Source: Flammeovirgaceae bacterium
GTDB lineage: Bacteria > Bacteroidota > Bacteroidia > Cytophagales > Cyclobacteriaceae
NCBI GenBank assembly: GCA_003229495.1
Contig: QIEB01000093.1
Coordinates: 1-6,982, forward strand
DNA: 6,982 nucleotides
Reading direction: 5' to 3'
Positions 1 to 6,075 of the stretch are shown here, piece after piece. Positions within the stretch are counted from its first letter, which is position 1; every line of letters begins with the position of its first letter. A program made the translations under genes and the position numbers. The notes beneath the pieces are model-generated. The model searched no databases and was not told where the DNA came from. It was given only the letters and a program-made list of their open reading frames with translations.

Positions 1-338
1 ATCCCACAGCTATTGGGTGGGATATCAGCCAGGACCAGAAAACCAATACTGAGCAATATCAAGCCTGGCAAACCATTCAAAGATCTCATGCAATCGCCAA
101 CGGAGTACATGTGGTGGCCGTAAATCGAGTAGGACAAGAGGGGAATATCAAGTTCTGGGGAGGTTCGGTAGTGATTAACCCCTTTGGAACGGTACTCTGG
201 GAAGGCGACCAGCAAGAAGCTATTCGGGTGATAGAAATAGACCTGGAAAAAACCAATTATTACCGCAATCATTGGCCATTTTTAAGAGACCGGCGCATAG
301 ACAGCTATCAGGATATAACCAAATGCTTCATTGATTGA
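1..338 (+). CDS. aguB: N-carbamoylputrescine amidase, C-terminal part (5' end outside window)
   Basis: This is the last ~111 residues of a carbon-nitrogen hydrolase (nitrilase superfamily). The reading frame is open from position 3 to the TGA at 336-338, so the gene enters from the left edge. A GTG at 111 is internal: conserved sequence (PTAIGWDIS, then RSHAIANGVHVVAVNR) runs through it. The fragment holds the late part of the alpha-beta-beta-alpha fold, including the FWGGSVVINPFGTVL strand pair and the RDRRIDSYQDITKCF tail, which is typical of AguB rather than of other nitrilases. The Glu-Lys-Cys catalytic residues lie upstream and cannot be checked. AguB hydrolyses N-carbamoylputrescine to putrescine, CO2 and ammonia in the cytoplasm. 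The next gene, agmatine deiminase, overlaps by 8 bp and makes its substrate, which strongly supports the assignment and implies one transcript. Confidence 0.93.
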   Translation, partial: PTAIGWDISQDQKTNTEQYQAWQTIQRSHAIANGVHVVAVNRVGQEGNIKFWGGSVVINPFGTVLWEGDQQEAIRVIEIDLEKTNYYRNHWPFLRDRRIDSYQDITKCFID

Positions 339-1413
339 AATCAAGACCCCACCGATTGGGCTAGGATATTCCTTTCCTCCTGAATGGCACAGACATCGGT
401 CCACCTGGTTAAGCTGGCCTCACAACATAGAAACTTGGCCAGGTGGGATTGAGCCTATTTTCGACAGTTATCTACGACTTATCAAAGAACTAACCAAATG
501 GGAAATGGTCTGCATAAATGTATGTGACCAAAGTATGGAGTTGGCGGCATTGACCAGATTAAAAAATCAACGAATTGATCACTCGAGGGTAAAATTCTAC
601 CACCATGCCACCAATGACGCCTGGTGCAGGGATCATGGGCCATGTTTTCTGGTAAGCGCCCAAGGGAACAAGATAGTGGTAGACTGGGACTATAATGCCT
701 GGGGTGGCAAGTATCCTCCATACAATTTGGACAATGCCATCCCCGGCAAAGTGGCTTCAGCTTTGGGGCTCGATTTGATCAAACCCGGTGTGGTATTGGA
801 AGGCGGATCAATAGATTCTAATGGCCAGGGTACAGTGTTGACTACATCATCATGTCTGTTAAATCCAAACCGGAATCCTGGAATGTCCCGGGAGAAGATG
901 GAGTTGAAATTGAAGGACAATCTAGGTGTAGATCAGGTACTTTGGTTATCTCATGGAATTGAGGGCGACGATACCGGTGGACACATCGATACCCTTGCCC
1001 GTTTCGTCAGTCCCAACACTTTAGTTACTGTGGTGGAAGAAGATCCTCTTGATGCAAATTTTCATCCACTGCAGGAAAATCTGGCCGCCTTGAAGAAAAT
1101 GAAGTTGGTAAGTGGTAAGCCGTTAGAAATATTGACATTGCCCATGCCTCGACCCCAGTACCATTGGAAGCAACGACTACCAGCTAGTTATGCAAATTTT
1201 TACATTTGTAACGGAGCGGTGCTGGTTCCAACCTATGGCGACTCCAACGACAAAGTGGCCATGACCATTCTTGGTAAAATCTTTAAGAACCGACAAGTGG
1301 TTGGTATTGATTCATTAGAAATATTGAGAGGACTGGGGAGCTTTCATTGTTTATGTCAACAGGAACCTGTGGGAACAGTAGAACAAGGGAACAGTAGAAC
1401 AAGAGAACAGTAG
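331..1413 (+). CDS. aguA: Agmatine deiminase (agmatine iminohydrolase)
   Basis: A 360-residue protein of the peptidyl-arginine-deiminase/agmatine deiminase family, of normal length. It converts agmatine to N-carbamoylputrescine plus ammonia, the step before AguB in putrescine synthesis. Visible motifs are the N-terminal STWLSWPHN (24-32), WCRDHGP (98-104), EGGSID (157-162), DDTGGHID (213-220, catalytic His218), NGAVLVPTYGDSNDKVA (294-310) and the Cys motif SFHCLCQQEP (337-346, catalytic Cys340). The usual GGGNIHC before the Cys is here GLGSFHC. The start is TTG at 331, overlapping aguB by 8 bp. An in-frame TAA at 316-318 rules out an earlier start, and there is no ATG before the conserved N-terminus; ATT at 334 is a less likely alternative. 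Residues from about 348 to the end (GTVEQGNSRTREQ) are encoded by a 16-bp tandem repeat and look like a non-conserved tail. Confidence 0.95.
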   Translation: MIEIKTPPIGLGYSFPPEWHRHRSTWLSWPHNIETWPGGIEPIFDSYLRLIKELTKWEMVCINVCDQSMELAALTRLKNQRIDHSRVKFYHHATNDAWCRDHGPCFLVSAQGNKIVVDWDYNAWGGKYPPYNLDNAIPGKVASALGLDLIKPGVVLEGGSIDSNGQGTVLTTSSCLLNPNRNPGMSREKMELKLKDNLGVDQVLWLSHGIEGDDTGGHIDTLARFVSPNTLVTVVEEDPLDANFHPLQENLAALKKMKLVSGKPLEILTLPMPRPQYHWKQRLPASYANFYICNGAVLVPTYGDSNDKVAMTILGKIFKNRQVVGIDSLEILRGLGSFHCLCQQEPVGTVEQGNSRTREQ

Positions 1414-1418
1414 AACAA
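1371..1418 (+). repeat. Three 16-bp tandem repeats spanning the aguA stop codon
   Basis: Unit GGGAACAGTAGAACAA occurs at 1371-1386 and 1387-1402 (identical) and at 1403-1418 with one change (GAGAACAGTAGAACAA). Because 16 is not a multiple of 3, each copy is read in a different frame. The TAG within the third copy (1411-1413) is the aguA stop, and copies 1 and 2 encode the last dozen residues. Short repeats of this kind are common between genes in some Bacteroidota, and I infer that this one arose by slippage. Confidence 0.9.
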
Positions 1419-1438
1419 TAGGTCAAATGAAATTTTCC

Positions 1439-1454
1439 TATTGCACCGGCAATA
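1439..1454 (+). terminator. Possible weak terminator hairpin after aguA
   Basis: A perfect 6-bp inverted repeat TATTGC/GCAATA with loop ACCG is followed by ATTTT. It lies 25 bp after the aguA stop codon and could end the aguBA transcript. The stem is short and the T-run modest, and it overlaps the TTG of the promoter proposed for the next gene, so both readings are tentative. Confidence 0.3.
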
Positions 1455-1471
1455 ATTTTCAGCTAACTTTG
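1441..1471 (+). promoter_or_regulatory. Candidate Bacteroidota-type promoter for the 1534-3302 gene pair
   Basis: TAACTTTG at 1464-1471 is an exact match to the Bacteroidota -7 consensus TAnnTTTG. A TTG at 1441-1443 sits 20 bp upstream, which is the expected distance for the -33 element. Transcription would start near 1477-1480, leaving a ~55-nt A/T-rich leader before the GTG at 1534. The match is by eye; the consensus is established knowledge from Bacteroides and Flavobacterium promoters. Confidence 0.5.
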
Positions 1472-1533
1472 TTGTTTTATTATAGGCGATAATCCACTTT
1501 GATCGCATTTTTTAAATATTAATTCAGCTGAAA

Positions 1534-2196
1534 GTGAAAGTATTAGCAAAACTTGGACTGGTTACTGCTGCCGCAGCCACTGTTCTGTTTATTTTTATAT
1601 ATGAGTTCCAGGGACCCGTTCTCAATAGGGCCATGGCCGAACCTCCCAATGAAAATAATACTCAAGCAGTTACTGAAGAGAATAGCCAGGAAACCACAGA
1701 AACGGCAGTCAGTGCAGACGATGTATCAACTAACCAGCTTGTACCAATTGATGAGACAGTAGATGCTCCTGGCAACATTCTTGAAGGACCTACTAATTCC
1801 GTTGAACAACCTGATGAAACAATAGAACAACCTGTTGAAAGCTTAGAAGAACCTGTGCAAGCTGTAGAAGAACCTGCACAAACTATTGAAGAGCCAGTTA
1901 AAGTGGTAGAAAAACCTGTAGTGGAAAGTAAATTTGACCCAAATCGGGCCCGGCGCATCTACGGCAAAATCACCTTATCCACATCAGGAGAACAACTAGA
2001 AGGAGTTAATATAATGGTTCCCGGAAGTAATGTGGCCAAGATTTCAAACGCCACCGGTGGTTATACTATCCAGGTACCCAAAAACACAAAGGAGCTAGTG
2101 TTTATCTACAGAGGTAAAAAACTGGTCCAGCGAATTAGTTCAGAGAACAACCTGGTAAACGTGAGACTGAACCTGGAGACCATGCAGTACGACTAG
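1534..2196 (+). CDS. Membrane-anchored or exported Glu/Pro heptad-repeat protein with C-terminal CarbopepD_reg-like domain
   Basis: A 220-residue protein of unknown role. Residues 5-23 form one hydrophobic segment after a Lys-containing start, acting as a signal peptide or membrane anchor; AMA|EP at 33-36 is a possible but rather distant signal peptidase I site. Residues 36-90 are acidic, low-complexity sequence. Residues 91-132 are six heptads of the form E-(E/Q/K)-P-x4, for example EQPVESL and EEPVQAV. Residues about 140-215 (RRIYGKITLSTSGEQLEGVN, then ATGGYTIQV) look like the small beta-sandwich of carboxypeptidase-regulatory-like domains found at the N-terminus of Bacteroidota TonB-dependent receptors. 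Anchor plus Pro/Glu rod plus small C-terminal domain resembles TonB, but I see no TonB C-terminal motif. The start is GTG; the first in-frame ATG (residue 34) would lose the anchor. A TAnnTTTG promoter lies upstream, and the DUF2891 gene follows after 14 bp. Confidence 0.8.
   Translation: MKVLAKLGLVTAAAATVLFIFIYEFQGPVLNRAMAEPPNENNTQAVTEENSQETTETAVSADDVSTNQLVPIDETVDAPGNILEGPTNSVEQPDETIEQPVESLEEPVQAVEEPAQTIEEPVKVVEKPVVESKFDPNRARRIYGKITLSTSGEQLEGVNIMVPGSNVAKISNATGGYTIQVPKNTKELVFIYRGKKLVQRISSENNLVNVRLNLETMQYD
1804..1929 (+). repeat. Six 21-bp in-frame repeats encoding a Glu-Pro heptad rod
   Basis: Six consecutive 21-bp units each start with GAA followed by CAA, GAA, GAG or AAA-type codons and a Pro codon. 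They encode EQPDETI, EQPVESL, EEPVQAV, EEPAQTI, EEPVKVV and EKPVVES. The DNA has diverged between units while the E-x-P spacing is kept, so the pattern appears to be maintained at protein level. It probably forms an extended spacer. The repeat also keeps an antisense frame open, which I regard as an artefact. Confidence 0.9.
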
Positions 2197-2210
2197 TCAA
2201 CCCGAAATAT

Positions 2211-3302
2211 ATGTATCGGTGCTTGTTGATCCTATGCTTTTCAATTTCATGTCAAAAAGTTTCAGAAACGGAAAAACAAACCATTGTACCACCATTTCTT
2301 GATCTTGAACAAGCCAATCGATTAGCGGCACTTCCCTTAGCATGCTTGCAACAAGAGTACCCCAACAAACTCAGTCAAACACTGATTGATAGTAGTTCCC
2401 TGGCCTCCCCAAAGGAACTGCATCCAGCTTTTTATGGTTGCTTCGATTGGCACTCTTCGGTGCATGGTCATTGGATGCTGGTTCGTTTGCTTAAAGAATT
2501 CCCAACCATAGACCGCGCCGAAGAGGCCCGGGAAAGACTTAAGTCGAATATCAGTGCCACCAATATTCTCGCAGAACTAAATTACTTTCAGCGCCAGGAA
2601 GAGAATTCTTTCGAAAGAACCTATGGATGGGCTTGGCTGCTGAAACTGGCGGAAGAATTACATACCTGGGATGATCCACTAGGTCGGGAGCTGTGGAAAA
2701 ACCTTGAGCCATTAACAAATTTAACTATCTCGAGATATCTGGATTTTCTACCCAAACTAAGGTATCCAATCCGGGTAGGTGAACATACTAACACTGCTTT
2801 CGGGCTCACTTTTGCCTGGGATTATGCGGTGGCTGCAGGTAAGAAAGAATTGCAGGAACTGATCCGGGACCGGGCAATTAGTTTTTATAAAGATGACAAA
2901 CAGTGCCCAATTACCTGGGAGCCCAGTGGGTATGATTTCTTATCACCCTGTCTGGAAGAGATAGACATCATGCGCAGGGTTCTGGATCAGGAGACATTTA
3001 GTGACTGGATAGAGACCTTTATGCCCGGGTTGCAGCAGTCGTCATTTGAACTTTTACCCGGAGAAGTATCTGATCGAAGTGATGGCAAACTGGTGCATCT
3101 GGACGGCGTAAACTTTAGTCGTGCCTGGTGTTTATACGGGATAGCCAGAACCTTACCCGAATACCAGTATCTGGAGAACATCGCACACCATCATGTGAAT
3201 TACTCTTTGTCCAATATTATAGACGGAGGCTATGAAGGGGAACATTGGTTAGCTAGTTTCGCCCTATATGCATTATTTGAGGCACCAGACCAGTATAAAT
3301 AG
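2211..3302 (+). CDS. DUF2891 family protein, putative lipoprotein
   Basis: A 363-residue protein recognised as DUF2891 by its conserved blocks: HPAFYGCFDWHSSVHGHW (71-88), ERTYGWAWLLKLAEEL (135-150), EHTNTAFGL (191-199), WEPSGYDFLSPCLEEIDIM (236-254), HLDGVNFSRAWC (296-307) and YEGEHWLASFA (341-351). The enzymatic role of the family is unknown to me. The many invariant His, Trp, Glu and Asp residues and the largely helical look suggest an enzyme with an alpha-helical barrel or toroid fold, but that is inference. The N-terminus (MYRCLLILCFSISCQK) reads as a short lipoprotein signal with Cys14 as the lipidation site; SIS before the Cys is a loose lipobox. The residues after it (QKVSETE) vaguely recall Bacteroidota surface-export signals. 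It starts with ATG 14 bp after the rod-protein stop, so the two genes are probably co-transcribed. Confidence 0.88.
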   Translation: MYRCLLILCFSISCQKVSETEKQTIVPPFLDLEQANRLAALPLACLQQEYPNKLSQTLIDSSSLASPKELHPAFYGCFDWHSSVHGHWMLVRLLKEFPTIDRAEEARERLKSNISATNILAELNYFQRQEENSFERTYGWAWLLKLAEELHTWDDPLGRELWKNLEPLTNLTISRYLDFLPKLRYPIRVGEHTNTAFGLTFAWDYAVAAGKKELQELIRDRAISFYKDDKQCPITWEPSGYDFLSPCLEEIDIMRRVLDQETFSDWIETFMPGLQQSSFELLPGEVSDRSDGKLVHLDGVNFSRAWCLYGIARTLPEYQYLENIAHHHVNYSLSNIIDGGYEGEHWLASFALYALFEAPDQYK

Positions 3303-3313
3303 AAGATGGATTT

Positions 3314-3334
3314 GGCTGGATTCGAATTTCAGCC
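3314..3334. terminator. Possible bidirectional terminator hairpin between convergent genes
   Basis: GGCTG (3314-3318) and CAGCC (3330-3334) form a 5-bp stem that extends by a G-T and an A-T pair around a loop containing TTCGAA. It sits 12 bp after the DUF2891 stop and overlaps the last codons of the convergent DUF4870 gene, a place suited to ending both transcripts. There is no real T-run on either side, so support is limited. Confidence 0.3.
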
Positions 3335-3664
3335 TACGCCCTGAAACCATTCATTAAACTTATCGCCCAATACCGGAACGGGTTTCATATTGCCACTAAT
3401 GGCATTAATAATTCCTATCACCCACATAACCAGTATCAGCAAAGATCCAATCACCGCCAGGATCCAACCAATGACCGGAACAATAGCAATGAAGGATATA
3501 GCCACACCACTTACTGCAATTCCCAGCGCCTGGCGGATATGGTAACTGCCAAAAGCATTCTTTTTTTCCATATTTAAAATAAAGGCGATAATAAGACCGA
3601 TTACTGTTATATAGGCAATTATACCGATGGCTTTGTCTTGTGCGGGTTCAGTTTGGTGTTCCAT
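3329..3664 (-). CDS. DUF4870 (Tic20-like) small integral membrane protein
   Basis: A 111-residue membrane protein when started at the ATG at 3664-3662. The frame stays open to an ATG at 3706, but the extra 14 residues (MKSISCEDQTTTRI) are polar and unlike the family, whereas MEHQTEPAQDKAIGIIAYIT is a typical family beginning. Family hallmarks are the first hydrophobic segment (about 12-30), NMEKKNAFGSYHIRQALGIA (31-50, with the conserved F-x-S-Y-H-x-R-Q-A-L), two further hydrophobic segments (about 47-66 and 67-90), and the C-terminal KPVPVLGDKFNEWF (94-107). The family belongs to the DUF4870/Tic20-like group, and its bacterial function is not established. It is convergent with the DUF2891 gene and divergent from the CxxC protein gene; nothing in the context indicates a specific role. 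Confidence 0.85.
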   Translation of the reverse strand: MEHQTEPAQDKAIGIIAYITVIGLIIAFILNMEKKNAFGSYHIRQALGIAVSGVAISFIAIVPVIGWILAVIGSLLILVMWVIGIINAISGNMKPVPVLGDKFNEWFQGVG

Positions 3665-3734
3665 GATTCTAGTAGTTGTTTGATCCTCACAAGATATGGA
3701 TTTCAAAGGAAAACTGTAACTTGTCCATTAAATT

Positions 3735-4334
3735 TTGGAAAAGCAACAGGTGAAAATCCCAAGACCCGAGCATATTAACATTCCTAAAATCTTCTTCTCA
3801 GACGCTACCGGCGGCTACCTGGAGTACTGTATCGGGTGTAACAGACCCCTTCTGAGGGAAGAAACTGACTATTTGATCGAGAAAGCATTTAAAAGCTATC
3901 AGGGGCTGGAAAGTTATTCGACAATTTTTGAATACGCCATGTGTCTATCCTGTGTGAACAGTATGCACAGGACTCTTTCTGAAGAATCCAGAACAAATAT
4001 TAGTGCTTATTTTCAGCAGCATGGAAGGTTCACGGACAGGAGGTTTGTACAGGATCAACACCATGCAGATATAAACAGACGGCTGGATCGTTGTGTGTTG
4101 ACCGCTGAAAAAGCCACAGAAATACCAGAGTTTCAAATTTATGGACACTGCAGGGGAAAAAACCTGATTGTGGAAGGTTATCCGTTCATGATCAGTGGGA
4201 AAGCCACGGACATTCTTATTGAATTAATATCAGACAAAACATTAGATGAGCTGCAAAACTTTACCGATCAATTGGTAGGAGGACCTCCTGAATTCGCCGA
4301 TATACTAAATTTGGGGCCGCGGCTTATCTTTTAG
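3735..4334 (+). CDS. Hypothetical protein with two CxxC pairs (putative zinc-binding)
   Basis: A 199-residue soluble protein that I cannot assign to a named family. CIGC (32-35) is followed by NRPLLREETDYLIEKAFK, and CLSC (70-73) by VNSMHRTLSEESR; the two pairs, 35 residues apart, would suit a single structural zinc site. Further cysteines are at 120 and 139. The C-terminal third (IYGHCRGKNLIVEGYPFMIS, then DILIELISDKTLDELQ) looks like a small mixed alpha/beta region. There is no signal peptide or membrane segment, so a cytoplasmic location is likely. The start is uncertain: an in-frame TAA at 3729-3731 bounds the frame, TTG at 3735 gives 199 residues, and GTG at 3750 gives 194 and begins MKIPRPEHINIPKIFF. 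The gene has coding character throughout and stands alone between a divergent DUF4870 gene and a convergent ligase gene. Confidence 0.75.
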   Translation: MEKQQVKIPRPEHINIPKIFFSDATGGYLEYCIGCNRPLLREETDYLIEKAFKSYQGLESYSTIFEYAMCLSCVNSMHRTLSEESRTNISAYFQQHGRFTDRRFVQDQHHADINRRLDRCVLTAEKATEIPEFQIYGHCRGKNLIVEGYPFMISGKATDILIELISDKTLDELQNFTDQLVGGPPEFADILNLGPRLIF

Positions 4335-4378
4335 TTTGAGATTATTCCTTGGTTGGAATCAGGGATAAGTCCAGTTGT

Positions 4379-5929
4379 CTAATTTTGATTCCGAAGTTCT
4401 TTCTTCAAAATTTTACCGGTGGCACTCATCGGCAAACTGTCTACAAATTCGATTTGACGAGGATACTTATAGTCTGCTATTTGAGATTTAGTCCATTTAA
4501 TCAATTCTTTTTCCTCAATAGAGGCGCCGCTTTTCAAAACTACAAAACCCTTAATTTCTTCACCCATTTTTTCATCGGGAATTCCGATGACTGCTACTAA
4601 AGATACTGCCTCATTTTTCATCATCACTTCTTCTACTTCCCTGGGATAAACATTAAGTCCACCTCTGATGATCAAGTCCTTGGTACGGTCAACGATGTAA
4701 TAAAATCCGTCGGAGTCCTTAGTGGCAATGTCTCCGGAATGCATCCAGCCGTTAACGATGCTCTCGGCAGTCGCTTCAGGTCGGTTATAATAGCCATTCA
4801 TTACATTATGCCCCCGAAAAATCAACTCGCCTTTTTCTCCTTCAGGCACTTCCTGACCGTTGGGATCAACTAACTTCACTTCAACTCCCCAAACAGGGGT
4901 TCCCACTGAACCAGGTTTACGTCCTATTTCCATTTGATTGAAGGTGACTACAGGTGAGCCTTCTGACATTCCATAACCTTCAAGGATGGGTACGTTAAAT
5001 TTTCTATTAAAATCCTCCAGCACCTGTAGTGGAAGTGATGCCCCACCAGATAATGCAATTTTAAGGGACTTTGATATATCACTAAAATCACGTTTTTCAG
5101 TACTTAGATTAATTAACCCCCAGTACATGGTAGGTACTCCGGCAAATATGCTGACCTGATGCTTCTTCATCAATTCCAAGGTCGCTGTTGGATCAAACCT
5201 GGCAAGTAGTACACTGTGCACACCTTTGTATATCCCGGCGATCATCAAAACCGTCATGGCAAAAATATGAAACAATGGCAGTACAATGAGTTGAATATCG
5301 TCACTCTCCGCCTTGCTGAGCAGGGCGGATATTTTGGCATTTAAGAATAGGTTCATGTGGGACAGTTCCGCCCCTTTGGGCTGCCCTGTGGTGCCGGAAG
5401 TATATACAATAACTGCAGTATCTTCAGCATTAGTGGGGTGGCCCTCCATGGTTGAGGACCTACCACTGATCAGGGACCCAAGTGTTTCAACTCCATCAAT
5501 AGAGGCAGGCTCATTCAACCCCGGCATGATCATTATGAATTGTTGGCAGTTGTCCACTTGGTTGAAGCCGGCATAACCCATAATGCCCATGGGGAGCTGG
5601 TCGGTACCCGTAAAACAGATATAGATTTTTGCTTCACTATCTGTTAAATGGTAGGCAATCTCGTTTTCCTTCAGTAAAACACTCAACGGCACCACCACTG
5701 CACCCACTTTCAATATACCAAAATAGATGATCGGGAAATAAGGAAGATTGAGACAGCTAAGCGCTACCTTATCACCCGCACCAATGCCTTTTGCTTTCAG
5801 ACCATTGGCCACTTGGTTGGCTATGGCGTTGGTTTCCTGATAAGTCAAGGTCTTCTCCAAAAAAGTAAAAGCGGCCTTTTCCGGATACCTTCTAGAGCTG
5901 TCTTCGAGAATTGCAGATAAGTTAAACAT
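4379..5929 (-). CDS. Acyl-CoA synthetase, AMP-forming (long-chain fatty acid-CoA ligase type)
   Basis: A complete 516-residue member of the ANL adenylating superfamily. It would activate a carboxylic acid, probably a medium- or long-chain fatty acid, with ATP and CoA to acyl-CoA via an acyl-adenylate. Motifs in order: the P-loop YTSGTTGQPKG (176-186), LPLFHIFAM (217-225), GYGMSEGSPV (318-327), HSGD (397-400), the hinge DRTKDLIIRGGLNVYPREVE (414-433), and PMSATGKILKK (500-510) with catalytic Lys506. All core residues are present. The GxxNVYPREVE form and length near 515 fit stand-alone acyl-CoA ligases better than peptide-synthetase domains, which would carry carrier domains. Substrate cannot be read from sequence. 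The ATG at 5929-5927 begins MFNLSAILEDSSRRYPEKAA, a normal family start. Upstream lie a -7-like TAATTTTG and a strong inverted repeat 5 bp before the ATG. No fatty acid oxidation genes are adjacent. Confidence 0.95.
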   Translation of the reverse strand: MFNLSAILEDSSRRYPEKAAFTFLEKTLTYQETNAIANQVANGLKAKGIGAGDKVALSCLNLPYFPIIYFGILKVGAVVVPLSVLLKENEIAYHLTDSEAKIYICFTGTDQLPMGIMGYAGFNQVDNCQQFIMIMPGLNEPASIDGVETLGSLISGRSSTMEGHPTNAEDTAVIVYTSGTTGQPKGAELSHMNLFLNAKISALLSKAESDDIQLIVLPLFHIFAMTVLMIAGIYKGVHSVLLARFDPTATLELMKKHQVSIFAGVPTMYWGLINLSTEKRDFSDISKSLKIALSGGASLPLQVLEDFNRKFNVPILEGYGMSEGSPVVTFNQMEIGRKPGSVGTPVWGVEVKLVDPNGQEVPEGEKGELIFRGHNVMNGYYNRPEATAESIVNGWMHSGDIATKDSDGFYYIVDRTKDLIIRGGLNVYPREVEEVMMKNEAVSLVAVIGIPDEKMGEEIKGFVVLKSGASIEEKELIKWTKSQIADYKYPRQIEFVDSLPMSATGKILKKELRNQN

Positions 5930-5934
5930 TGTAG

Positions 5935-5954
5935 CTATATATGAGCTTATATAG
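5935..5954. promoter_or_regulatory. 7-bp inverted repeat immediately upstream of the acyl-CoA ligase start codon
   Basis: CTATATA (5935-5941) and TATATAG (5948-5954) are perfect inverted arms around the 6-nt spacer TGAGCT. On the minus strand the repeat ends 5 nt before the ligase ATG. It could be a repressor operator or a leader hairpin covering the ribosome entry region. Low sequence complexity makes chance a real alternative. Confidence 0.4.
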
Positions 5955-5981
5955 AATAATAGCGAAAGGTGCCAACAATTC

Positions 5982-5989
5982 CAAAATTA
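5982..5989 (-). promoter_or_regulatory. Candidate -7 promoter element of the acyl-CoA ligase gene
   Basis: On the minus strand this reads TAATTTTG, an exact match to TAnnTTTG, about 52 nt upstream of the ligase ATG. No TTG is found at the expected ~20-bp distance further upstream, so only half of the Bacteroidota consensus is met. Confidence 0.3.
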
Positions 5990-5999
5990 TGGCCGGGCA

Positions 6000-6027
6000 T
6001 ACTTTTTTGGAGGGTATTACTTTTTTG
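6000..6027 (+). repeat. 10-bp direct repeat TACTTTTTTG in the divergent intergenic region
   Basis: TACTTTTTTG occurs at 6000-6009 and again at 6018-6027, so the copies are offset by 18 bp. They lie between the ligase -7 element and the doxX leader. They could be paired binding sites or TTG-type -33 elements for doxX; the T-run makes chance partly plausible. Confidence 0.5.
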
Positions 6028-6043
6028 ACTGAGTAGTTTTCCC

Positions 6044-6061
6044 TAGTTTCGGCCAAAACTA
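6044..6061. promoter_or_regulatory. 18-bp imperfect palindrome upstream of doxX (possible operator)
   Basis: TAGTTT-C-GGCC-A-AAACTA is an 18-bp palindrome with one mismatched pair (C/A), ending 14 bp before the doxX ATG. Its left arm includes TAGTTTCG, a one-mismatch version of the -7 consensus TAnnTTTG, with a TTG (6025-6027) 16 bp upstream. A palindrome over a promoter is the usual position of a repressor site; the role is inferred. Confidence 0.4.
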
Positions 6062-6075
6062 ATTAAATCTGAAAA

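Noticed and set aside
1662..1958. 98-codon antisense frame rich in Ser, Thr and Cys
   Set aside because: It is the reverse complement of the Glu-Pro heptad repeat; the 21-bp periodicity keeps the antisense frame open. It has no plausible protein features.
3690..3703. TTCCTTTG on the minus strand as a possible -7 element for the DUF4870 gene
   Set aside because: It lacks the TA of TAnnTTTG and has no TTG at about 20 bp upstream.
3665..3706. 14-residue N-terminal extension of the DUF4870 protein starting at the ATG at 3706
   Set aside because: The extension is polar and atypical, while the ATG at 3664 gives the usual family start. The extension region more probably belongs to the promoter or leader.
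4344..4359. Hairpin ATTCC/GGAAT with a 6-nt loop between the CxxC gene and the ligase gene
   Set aside because: The stem is only 5 bp and A/T-rich, with no T-run on either strand; too weak to call as a terminator although the convergent 44-bp spacer is a suitable place.
4349..4600. 83-codon plus-strand frame rich in Phe
   Set aside because: It lies antisense to the conserved C-terminal end of the acyl-CoA ligase, whose motifs prove the minus strand is coding.
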